Shown one piece after another: positions 22,916 through 28,204 of a stretch of 28,204 nt of DNA (its first letter is position 1; each line of letters starts with the position of its first letter). Below the pieces are notes generated by a model. That model made no database searches and was not told where the DNA came from. It was given only the letters and a program-made list of their open reading frames with translations. The position numbers and the translations under genes are program-made. This DNA comes from a virus: positions 1-28,204 of the IMG/VR virus record IMGVR_UViG_3300050821_012261, one strand, 5' to 3'.

Positions 22916-23430
22916 TCTCCAAGGCCGAACGCACCGAGCTGCGTTCCCTCGTCCGCAACCAGATCCGAGTGCTCCGCCACGAGGTCCTGCAGCGCGCCAA
23001 GGAGCTGACAGCGGATGTCGACGTCCAGCTCGAGCAGCGCTACGCCAACGTCGACAAGGCGTGGGCCGACGCCGCCTTCCTCGCCGAGCAAGCGGTCCAG
23101 GAAGCCAACCGCGCCGTCAACGACGCCTACCGCACGCTCATGGGCGAGCACCACCTCGAGCGCCGCTACGTCGATTGGCACCCACCCGAGAAGCCCGCCC
23201 GCGAGCGCGCCATGCTCCGCCAGACCGCGCTGTCGCGCATCCAGGCTCAGGTCACCGCCGCCATGCTGCGCCTCGACCGCCAGGAGGCCGACCTGCTGCG
23301 CGACCTCGCCATCGGCGCGCTCGAGTCCGACGAGGCCCACGAGTTCCTGCGCGCCATCCCCACCGTCGGCGAGCTCGTGCCCGCCGCCCGCCTGGCCGAG
23401 ATCGAAGCCGACCTCGGAGGCGAGCGATGA
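22912..23430 (+). CDS. Coiled-coil-rich protein, unknown
   Basis: This is a 172-residue protein that is almost entirely helical and charged (RTELRSLVRNQIRVLRHEVL, LEQRYANVDKAWADAAFLAE and others), with coiled-coil character over about residues 5-70 and 90-130. A weak break at WHPPEKPARERA lies in the middle. It may scaffold a DNA-processing complex. It was not recognised. It starts by ATGA overlap. Confidence 0.6.
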   Translation: MISKAERTELRSLVRNQIRVLRHEVLQRAKELTADVDVQLEQRYANVDKAWADAAFLAEQAVQEANRAVNDAYRTLMGEHHLERRYVDWHPPEKPARERAMLRQTALSRIQAQVTAAMLRLDRQEADLLRDLAIGALESDEAHEFLRAIPTVGELVPAARLAEIEADLGGER

Positions 23431-23789
23431 CCTCTCGACAGAACCATCGGCCGAGCGGGGAGGAGACGACGGACCGCTGTCACAACGCCGTCGGCTCCGT
23501 TGATCCGTGTGAGGTGATGGGTCAGCTGGGCGCCGCACCGACCCCAACCGGGGCGGCGAGTACCCGAGGGCGCCGATCCATCGGCCTGGCGCCCGAACCC
23601 CAGCACACCCACCTCGACCAGCAGCGCCGCCCGCGCGGCGTCTGCCCCGCCTGCGACGAAGCATGGGCGCGCCAGGACCCCCTCACCAGACGTCACCAGT
23701 TCACCGAAGCCGTCGAAGCCCGCACCCACCGGCGCGACGTCGCGCTCGGCCAGCTCGCCGCCCACCGCTACGGCAGGCCTCTCACATGA
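23427..23789 (+). CDS. Small protein with possible zinc pair, unknown
   Basis: This is a 120-residue protein, ATGA-coupled on both sides. A disordered, basic first half is followed by CPACDEAW (about 73-80), one Cys pair, and a final helix (FTEAVEARTHRRDVALGQLA). Two more Cys lie at about 18 and 28, so a zinc site could form. Function unknown. Confidence 0.5.
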   Translation: MTSRQNHRPSGEETTDRCHNAVGSVDPCEVMGQLGAAPTPTGAASTRGRRSIGLAPEPQHTHLDQQRRPRGVCPACDEAWARQDPLTRRHQFTEAVEARTHRRDVALGQLAAHRYGRPLT

Positions 23790-24034
23790 CCTGGACAGCG
23801 CGCACCACCCGCACCCCAGGCCTCTGGATGCTGCGCCGCGACGGCATCGAAGTCGGCACCATCAGCCTCCTCCCCGGCACCGTCCGACGCGCCCAGCTCG
23901 CCATCGACGCCATGGTCAACGCCCTCAACCACCCGCCGCGCCCCGACGGGTTCGCCGGCAAGGCCGGCGACATGCTCGCCGCCCGCCGCGCCCACGCCAC
24001 CATGCTCGACAACACCAAGCCAGACGAGCCATGA
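23786..24034 (+). CDS. Small protein, unknown
   Basis: This is an 82-residue protein. Its opening TPGLWMLRRDGIEVGTISLL suggests a short β-meander, followed by two helices. It was not recognised. ATG 23786 overlaps the preceding stop, and the end overlaps ATG 24031. Confidence 0.5.
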   Translation: MTWTARTTRTPGLWMLRRDGIEVGTISLLPGTVRRAQLAIDAMVNALNHPPRPDGFAGKAGDMLAARRAHATMLDNTKPDEP

Positions 24035-24219
24035 GCCACCCCCACGCCATGGCCGCCGCCAACGCCGTCCTGCGCGCCGCCGAAGCCTGGCGCGACGACC
24101 TCCTCCCCGGCACCTCCACCGCCGGCGCCCGCACCACCAACGCCCTCACCGCCGCCGTCGACGCCTACCGCCAGGCCGCCGCCCAACCCCAGCCCGCCGC
24201 CACACCCGAGATGCCGTGA
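24031..24219 (+). CDS. Small Ala-rich protein, unknown
   Basis: This is a 62-residue protein, mostly helical, ending Gln/Pro/Ala-rich. Low complexity makes it hard to judge. It is kept because it is coupled at both ends (ATGA start, TGATG into the following zinc ribbon). Confidence 0.4.
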   Translation: MSHPHAMAAANAVLRAAEAWRDDLLPGTSTAGARTTNALTAAVDAYRQAAAQPQPAATPEMP

Positions 24220-24392
24220 TGTCACTCGCCTCCGAACGCCACGCCGGCCAGCTCGTCTGCACCTGCCCGCAGCCCATCTACCACTGCGTGGTCCTGTTCG
24301 ACTCCATCCACCTCACCGACCTCTACGAGTGCGCCCGCTGCGGCCGCAAGATCGTCGGCTGCCCTACCCGCCCACCATCGGATCCGAGATGA
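24219..24392 (+). CDS. Small zinc-ribbon protein
   Basis: This is a 57-residue protein with VCTCP (C14, C16), C23, and ECARCGRK (C39, C42) plus C49, enough for a zinc ribbon. ATG 24219 is shared with the previous stop (TGATG). It was not recognised beyond the zinc motif. Confidence 0.55.
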   Translation: MSLASERHAGQLVCTCPQPIYHCVVLFDSIHLTDLYECARCGRKIVGCPTRPPSDPR

Positions 24393-24396
24393 CGCC

Positions 24397-24741
24397 ATGC
24401 CGTGGTTCCGCCTCGAGGACAGCTTCTACAACCACCCCAAGGTCACCCGCGCCGGCAACGCCGCCACCGGCCTGTGGGTGCGCTGCGGCACCTACTCCGC
24501 CCAGTACCTCACCGACGGCATTGTCCCGGCCGAGGTCGCCCACACCTTCGGCCGCGCCACCGAGATCGACAAGCTGCTCCGCACCCGCCTGTGGGTCGAG
24601 ACCAAGGAGGGATTCCTGATGCCCGACTACCTCGAGTACAACCCGTCCGCCGAACAGGTCCGCGCTGACCGCGCCGCCGCCCGCGACCGACAACGCCGAG
24701 CCCGCGAAGCCGCCCAAGCCCGACGCAACGGTCACCCATGA
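24397..24741 (+). CDS. Replication-initiator-like winged-helix protein
   Basis: This is a 114-residue protein. The start PWFRLEDSFYNHPKVTRAGN followed by GLWVRCGTYSAQYLTDGIVP matches the N-terminal domain of phage replication-organiser proteins found in actinobacteria and their phages. The end (PDYLEYNPSAEQVRADRAAA) is a basic helix. The longer forms of this family continue into a DnaD-like or other domain; here it is short. It probably marks the origin or loads the host helicase together with the 24888 product. Confidence 0.65.
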   Translation: MPWFRLEDSFYNHPKVTRAGNAATGLWVRCGTYSAQYLTDGIVPAEVAHTFGRATEIDKLLRTRLWVETKEGFLMPDYLEYNPSAEQVRADRAAARDRQRRAREAAQARRNGHP

Positions 24742-24875
24742 ACAGCCACCGCGCGTCACGGCGTGACTACAGGCAGCGTCACGGTCCCCCCGACCCAGCC
24801 CAGCCCAGCCCCGCCCGACGCGCGGTCTGGCTCTCACCGGTGGACCGTTACTCTCATCTCGCGCGACGTCGCTGA
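24738..24875 (+). CDS. Possible 45-residue basic protein
   Basis: An ATGA overlap with the replication-initiator-like gene opens a 45-codon frame ending nine bases before ATG 24885, filling what would otherwise be a gap. The product is Arg/Pro-rich (SHRASRRDYRQRHGPPDPAQ) and unlike any family I know. The same DNA contains two copies of cgtcacgg (24754-24761, 24777-24784) and a cagcc-rich run, so an origin or regulatory role instead of coding is possible. Confidence 0.4.
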   Translation: MNSHRASRRDYRQRHGPPDPAQPSPARRAVWLSPVDRYSHLARRR

Positions 24876-24887
24876 CCAGGGGCGATG

Positions 24888-25286
24888 ATGACCAGCGACG
24901 ACACAGCGAGGCTCGTGAACCTGCTCGTGGCGACCTGGCCGACCGGCCCGAAGGCGTACGTCTGGACCCAGGCCATCGCCGACCTCGACGCAGCCGGCGC
25001 CAACCGCGCCTACGCCCGGCTGCGCGACACCGTCGACCGCGTCACCGTCGCCAGCTTCCTCGAGACCCACCGCGCCCAGCGCTCACCGACCGAGGCGCGC
25101 CGGCGCGACCCGAGCGAGACGTGCGAGCACTGCGCCGGTACCGGCTACGAGCCCGGGCCGCCCGAGTACGAGACGGTGTACGGCGAGCAGCACGAGTACT
25201 CGACGCTCGTCCCGTGCCGCTGCACCCAGCCCGCCCGCGCGGCATCCCGCGCGCCCGCCCCGCCCGGACTGTTCGAGGAGTTCTGA
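24888..25286 (+). CDS. Helicase-loader-like protein with zinc motif
   Basis: This is a 132-residue protein (ATG 24885 gives one more). The N-terminus (LVNLLVATWPTGPKAYVWTQ, then DLDAAGANRAYARLRDT) resembles small phage replication proteins that load or cap the replicative helicase. The second half has CEHCAGTGY and a VPCRC pair (C79/C82, C107/C109 approximately), a zinc-knuckle-like site. It ends in acidic LFEEF, a possible clamp or partner peptide. Coupled by TGATG to the next gene. The helicase-loader role is inferred. Confidence 0.55.
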   Translation: MTSDDTARLVNLLVATWPTGPKAYVWTQAIADLDAAGANRAYARLRDTVDRVTVASFLETHRAQRSPTEARRRDPSETCEHCAGTGYEPGPPEYETVYGEQHEYSTLVPCRCTQPARAASRAPAPPGLFEEF

Positions 25287-25499
25287 TGGTCGACGAGCAG
25301 CTCGACGACCAGCCGGCCGACGTCGTCGCGCATCTGCGGTTCATGGCCGACCGCTGCCGGGACGACGCCGTGCGACACCGCGCCAACGCCGCCGAGTTCA
25401 CCAGCCGCGCCACCGACTCCGCCTTCCGGGCCCACCAGTCCGACCGCGAGGCCGCCGCGTGTCGATGCCGCCGCCGACCGCCTCAAGGCCGACGACTGA
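25286..25499 (+). CDS. Small helical protein with apparent +1 frameshift
   Basis: ATG 25286 is coupled to the upstream stop (TGATG). The first 58 codons encode a helical protein (VAHLRFMADRCRDDAVRHRA and SAFRAHQSDREAAA). After codon GCG at 25457-25459, skipping one T (25460) restores a frame with strong third-position GC, VDAAADRLKADD, ending at TGA 25497-25499 and giving 70 residues. Without the shift, translation would run antisense through two minus-strand genes with atypical codons to 26020. So either a programmed +1 shift, a natural mutation or an assembly error lies at 25460. Function unknown. Confidence 0.6.
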
Positions 25500-25513
25500 T
25501 GGGCGCCAGTCGC

Positions 25514-25720
25514 TCAGGTCTCCCGGTCGATGATGTTCTGCACCGTCTGATGCGCCACCCCGGCGGCGTCGGCGATCACCCGCAGCGACCCGCCGGCTCG
25601 GTGGGCGGCACGGATCGCCCGATCCCGGGCCTCCTGGGCATCTCGCAGACGCTTGGCGTGGCCACGCACCGAGCGCAGCGCCACGGACAGTTCGGTCACG
25701 GTCGAGTCGGTGACTGGCAT
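25514..25720 (-). CDS. Small helix-turn-helix DNA-binding protein
   Basis: This is a 68-residue protein with a strong Shine-Dalgarno (GAGGAG) just before ATG 25720. A charged helix (ALRSVRGHAKRLRDAQEARD) is followed by RAIRAAHRAGGSLRVIADAA and GVAHQTVQNIIDR, an H-T-H pair of the type found in small phage and plasmid regulators. It is the downstream gene of a two-gene minus-strand unit facing the dyad operator at 25959-25996 and is a candidate binder of that operator. An antitoxin or Cro-like regulator is equally possible. Confidence 0.72.
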   Translation of the reverse strand: MPVTDSTVTELSVALRSVRGHAKRLRDAQEARDRAIRAAHRAGGSLRVIADAAGVAHQTVQNIIDRET

Positions 25721-25751
25721 GGCTACTCCTCACGTAGGCTCACAGCCCGTG

Positions 25752-25791
25752 GGTGGCCGGGACCTTCGAGCGATCGACGGTCCCGGCCACC
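25752..25791 (-). terminator. 13-bp hairpin between two minus-strand genes
   Basis: ggtggccgggacc (25752-25764) and ggtcccggccacc (25779-25791) are exact reverse complements with a 14-base loop. It lies just after the stop of the 53-residue gene (25796) and 31 bases before the HTH start (25720), both on the minus strand. It may terminate the first gene partially, setting a ratio between the two. Confidence 0.6.
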
Positions 25792-25795
25792 GGGG

Positions 25796-25957
25796 CTAGC
25801 CGAAGAGTCGGCGCTCGATCTCCTCGATCCATCCCATGAGTCGCATCGCTTCGACCATCTGGGTGCTGGCGATCGCTACTTCGTAGGCAATCCACAGCAG
25901 ATCGAGGAGGTCTCGGGCTTCCTCCGCGGCCAGGATGATGTGCTCATCCATGCCCAT
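25796..25957 (-). CDS. 53-residue helical protein facing a dyad operator
   Basis: Reading the minus strand from ATG 25957 (or 25951) gives 53 residues, largely one or two amphipathic helices (DEHIILAAEEARDLLDLLWI, then TQMVEAMRLMGWIEEIERRL), ending TTCGGCTAG. It was not recognised. The start abuts the dyad operator, so leaderless or very short-leader translation is likely. Below-average GC suggests recent acquisition. With the HTH gene it may form a regulator pair or toxin-antitoxin-like unit, which is inference. Confidence 0.6.
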   Translation of the reverse strand: MGMDEHIILAAEEARDLLDLLWIAYEVAIASTQMVEAMRLMGWIEEIERRLFG

Positions 25958-25958
25958 A

Positions 25959-25996
25959 GTCTAACGACTAGACGCCGGAACGTCTACCTGTTAGAC
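25959..25996. promoter_or_regulatory. Four-box dyad operator (GTCTA-N5-TAGAC twice)
   Basis: Two 15-base inverted repeats of the form GTCTA-N5-TAGAC lie side by side (25959-25973 and 25982-25996, 23 bases centre to centre). Together they form a larger dyad: gtctaac (25959-25965) mirrors gttagac (25990-25996) and tagacg (25969-25974) mirrors cgtcta (25981-25986) around ccggaa. It sits between divergent genes starting at 25957 (-) and 26013 (+), ideal for a repressor that controls both directions. Confidence 0.75.
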
Positions 25997-26012
25997 AGGG
26001 AAGGCGGGCGTG

Positions 26013-26285
26013 ATGAGTAACAGAACCGACCGGCTGGGCAGCGACGAGCCGCCGTCGTTCACCTGCCCGCGCTGCGGTGCCATCAGCTGGAATCCGAACG
26101 ACGCCCGTGAGGGCTACTGCGGGAGGTGCCACGACTGGACCTCGCTGAGCCCGGGCGTCTACGACGACGGGGCCGGGCTTCATCTCGACGTGGCCGAGAT
26201 GCTGCGCGCCAACGGCTGGCCGAACACGGCCGCCCGCGACATGTTCGGGACGATCGAGGTACACGACGAGCCCGACGATGGCTGA
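26013..26285 (+). CDS. Small zinc-ribbon protein
   Basis: This is a 90-residue protein (GTG 26010 is one codon earlier). CPRCGAISW (about 18-26) and CGRCHDW (about 36-42) form a standard zinc ribbon, here with a disordered start. It is the first gene of the terminal + strand block and diverges from the 53-residue gene across the dyad operator, so its expression is probably regulated there. Confidence 0.65.
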   Translation: MSNRTDRLGSDEPPSFTCPRCGAISWNPNDAREGYCGRCHDWTSLSPGVYDDGAGLHLDVAEMLRANGWPNTAARDMFGTIEVHDEPDDG

Positions 26286-26550
26286 CGACCCGCTGCGCAT
26301 CATCGTCGAAGCCGCCGGCCTCACCATCGACGTCGACGCCTACCACCGCAACCGGTCGCAGCACGACCTCGCCGACCGCATCCTCACCCACCTCGGCCTC
26401 GCCAACGACCACGTCATTGAGATGCGCATCACCGAGGCTGCCGTCGAGATCGACCGCTACATCCTCGACGCCGACGGCCGCCCCACCTTTGACGACGAAG
26501 GCTGCGCCGTCGAGACCCTCCGCTACAACCTCGCCGGGCCCGACCGCTGA
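26278..26550 (+). CDS. Small protein, unknown
   Basis: This is a 90-residue protein. The strand/helix mix (DPLRIIVEAAGLTIDVDAY, HVIEMRITEAAVEIDRYIL) was not recognised. It overlaps the zinc-ribbon gene by eight bases and shares TGATG-type coupling with the cupin gene. Confidence 0.55.
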   Translation: MADDPLRIIVEAAGLTIDVDAYHRNRSQHDLADRILTHLGLANDHVIEMRITEAAVEIDRYILDADGRPTFDDEGCAVETLRYNLAGPDR

Positions 26551-26999
26551 TGCGCATCGACCCGTGGCCCCGGCTGGTCCTGCCGTCGGTCAGCGGGATC
26601 CCCGACGTCGACGGGCTGCACCGCAGCGTCATCGTCCACGCGGACGGCGCGCCGTACCTCGAGCGTTACCACCTCGTCGACACCAGCCACGTGCAGGTCC
26701 GCATCCACCACTGGCTGAGCGGCGACGACGAGCGCGCCCCGCACGACCACCCGTGGGCCAACACCACCCTCGTCCTCACCGGCACCCTCATCGAGCACAC
26801 GGAGACCGGCGGCTACGCCCTCGGCCCCGGCAGCGTGGTCACCCGCCATCCCACCGACCCGCACCGCGTCGAGCTGGTGTCCGACGACGCCTGGACCCTG
26901 TTCGTCACCGGGCCCATCGTGCGTGACTGGGGGTTCCACACACCGACCGGCTGGGTCCACTGGCGCCGCTGGCCTCTCGCCGGGCACTACGAGAGCTAG
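26550..26999 (+). CDS. Cupin-fold protein
   Basis: This is a 149-residue β-barrel protein. APHDHPWANTTLVLTGTLIE carries metal ligands H-x-H (about H65 and H67) and a later Glu, followed by GPGSVVTRHPTDPHRVEL with a third His and then WTLFVTGPIVRDWGFHTPTG. That is the cupin pattern seen in a group of phage and bacterial proteins of uncertain substrate. It may bind a metal and modify a small molecule, or serve structurally. TGATG coupling to the preceding gene. Confidence 0.7.
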   Translation: MRIDPWPRLVLPSVSGIPDVDGLHRSVIVHADGAPYLERYHLVDTSHVQVRIHHWLSGDDERAPHDHPWANTTLVLTGTLIEHTETGGYALGPGSVVTRHPTDPHRVELVSDDAWTLFVTGPIVRDWGFHTPTGWVHWRRWPLAGHYES

Positions 27000-27011
27000 G
27001 ACATCCAGCCC

Positions 27012-27371
27012 GTGACGACAGACCCGACGCTCGATCCACGCTTCCTCGCTGCCGTCCAACTGTTGAAGCGCACTGGCGCCCAGACGTTCCGCATCGGCTA
27101 CAGCGACGAGGACGACGGCCCACCCACGGTCTGGTACGCCGTCGCCGAGTGGCCCGGCAACAAGGCCGAGGCCGACGCCTCGATCGACCCGGTCGACGCC
27201 GTGCTCCGCCTGTGCGAGCGGGTCATCGACGGCGGCCAGTGCACCCACTGCCGCCGGCCGACCATCTTCGTGCCCGACACCGACACCGCCGTGCTCGACC
27301 AGATGGGTTGCGTGTACGCCTGGGACCCCGAGCTCGCCACCTTCCGCCGCAGTTGCGAGGGCGACACCTGA
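27012..27371 (+). CDS. Small zinc-binding phage protein
   Basis: This is a 119-residue protein from GTG. The sequence includes VWYAVAEWPGNKAEADASID, GGQCTHCRRPTIF and a late Cys pair (GCVY, RRSCEG), a common accessory protein of actinophages. No function is known. A short gap (12 bases) separates it from the cupin gene. Confidence 0.6.
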   Translation: MTTDPTLDPRFLAAVQLLKRTGAQTFRIGYSDEDDGPPTVWYAVAEWPGNKAEADASIDPVDAVLRLCERVIDGGQCTHCRRPTIFVPDTDTAVLDQMGCVYAWDPELATFRRSCEGDT

Positions 27372-27580
27372 TGCGCTGGCGCCGCCGCCCCGAGCCACCC
27401 GAGGACGTCCGCATCGTGCGCCGCGACGGCACCCAGATCGGCGCCGAGGTCATCTACACCGGACGCAAGCACGGCATCCACGAGTGGCACATCGTCGGCG
27501 TGACCCTGCACCCGGGCGACGCCGTCCACATCGAGCGGCTGCCCCCTCACACATCCGTCGGCGGGGACTACGAGCCGTGA
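27371..27580 (+). CDS. Small basic protein, unknown
   Basis: This is a 69-residue protein. A basic start (RWRRRPEPPEDVRIVRRDGT) and a β-like segment (VIYTGRKHGIHEWHIVGVTL) are visible. It was not recognised. TGATG coupling in; GTGA coupling out. Confidence 0.5.
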   Translation: MRWRRRPEPPEDVRIVRRDGTQIGAEVIYTGRKHGIHEWHIVGVTLHPGDAVHIERLPPHTSVGGDYEP

Positions 27581-28092
27581 TCTTCGACCCCGCCACCCAC
27601 ACCGTCCACGCCGCCGGACGCACCTGGCAAGCCGACCCCGACCACACCAGCATCGAGGACCTCGAGGGCGGCGGCTTCGATGGCCGCCGCTTCCTCCACC
27701 GCAGCCGGCGCTGCCTGGTCCGCTTCGAGACCGGCTGGGCCGCCTCCATCGTCTGGGGCACCGCCACCTACAGCAGCAACCACGACCAGCTCCACGCCGA
27801 CGACCCGTTCGCCGAGCAGCCCGCGCTCGTCGAGGTCGGCGTGCTCGACCACACCGGCCAGCTCCGCATGCGACGCCACACCGACGACGACGGCTACGAG
27901 TGGCACGACCTCGAGGCCTACCTCGACGACGCCGGCCTCGCCGCCCTCCTCGAGCAGCTCGCCGGCCTGCCCACCGACCACGACTACGGGACCCGGCCAC
28001 CCACACTGGACGGGCTCCGCCAGACCTATGACACCTACCGCGACGCCGCCCGAGCCGCCGGCCACGACGTCCCCGACTGGCCCGACCCGTGA
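27577..28092 (+). CDS. Protein of unknown function at the right end
   Basis: This is a 171-residue protein from GTG with GTGA overlap. The N-terminal half is β-rich (RRCLVRFETGWAASIVWGTA); the C-terminal half is helical (LEAYLDDAGLAALLEQLAGL) and ends Pro/Asp-rich. It was not recognised. As the last gene before the non-coding end it is in the slot where phages often keep packaging-associated or host-takeover proteins, but nothing in the sequence points to either. Confidence 0.55.
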   Translation: MIFDPATHTVHAAGRTWQADPDHTSIEDLEGGGFDGRRFLHRSRRCLVRFETGWAASIVWGTATYSSNHDQLHADDPFAEQPALVEVGVLDHTGQLRMRRHTDDDGYEWHDLEAYLDDAGLAALLEQLAGLPTDHDYGTRPPTLDGLRQTYDTYRDAARAAGHDVPDWPDP

Positions 28093-28204
28093 CTCCGCGC
28101 CCGCGCCGCGCTTCCATACCCGGCGGGGGTACCCGGCCTCGCGCCCCGCGCCACGCCGCGCGCTCGCCGCGCCGCCCCGTTTTTTGGTGGCCGTGGAGCC
28201 CGGA
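28093..28204. other. Non-coding right end with T-run and terminal 11-base repeat
   Basis: No gene. The DNA is extremely GC-rich. It contains tacccggc twice at 13-base spacing (28117-28124, 28130-28137), a palindrome gggtaccc (28127-28134), a short gcgcg/cgcgc stem and then six T (28180-28185), a plausible Rho-independent terminator for the right-end operon. The final 11 bases (28194-28204) repeat bases 1-11. Confidence 0.55.

Noticed and set aside
25500-26020. Continuation of the 25286 frame through the minus-strand islet
   Set aside because: Codon pattern is atypical and it lies antisense to an HTH gene. The shifted frame ending at 25499 is much more gene-like.

Overview
The window looks like one complete, compact genome of a temperate long-tailed (siphovirus-type) phage of a very GC-rich, probably actinobacterial, host. 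The evidence is high third-position GC throughout, HK97-type head genes, actinophage-like tail genes, an amidase endolysin, and an integrase with a tRNA-derived attachment site. The first 11 bases (tggagcccgga) recur exactly as the last 11. With gene-free DNA at both edges, this suggests a circular molecule or cohesive/redundant ends. The host genus cannot be read from the sequence.

Layout: (1) 180-14547, late genes on the + strand. In order: terminase large subunit with an N-terminal HNH-like zinc domain, portal, prohead protease, major capsid, PKD-domain decoration protein, Asp-Pro repeat protein, connector, tail terminator, major tail protein, gp10-like protein, tape measure, minor tail proteins, amidase endolysin and two holin-like membrane proteins. 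A minus-strand YjzC-like gene and a divergent ribbon-helix-helix gene with palindromic operators sit between terminase and portal. (2) 14540-17622, lysogeny: a minus-strand two-gene moron, an attP core matching the 3' half of a tRNA-Val(GAC), a tyrosine integrase, an XRE repressor (-) and a divergent excisionase-like gene (+). (3) 17705-25499, early operon (+): RusA resolvase, YqaJ exonuclease, a Rossmann-like protein, RecT annealase, an Rpf-like lipoprotein, many small overlapping genes (several with zinc ribbons), and two replication-initiation-like proteins. (4) 25514-25957, a minus-strand regulatory islet (HTH protein plus a 53-residue protein) facing a striking four-box dyad operator. (5) 26013-28092, small accessory genes (zinc ribbon, cupin and others), then a non-coding end.

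Nearly all + strand genes are coupled by ATGA, GTGA or TGATG overlaps, so each block probably acts as an operon. YqaJ, RecT and RusA form a recombination set. No DNA polymerase, primase or helicase was seen, so replication probably relies on the host replisome recruited by the 24397 and 24888 products. Three loci look most worth a second look: the dyad operator islet at 25514-25996 with the frameshifted gene beside it, the YjzC/RHH divergent locus, and the minus-strand membrane/soluble gene pair beside attP.
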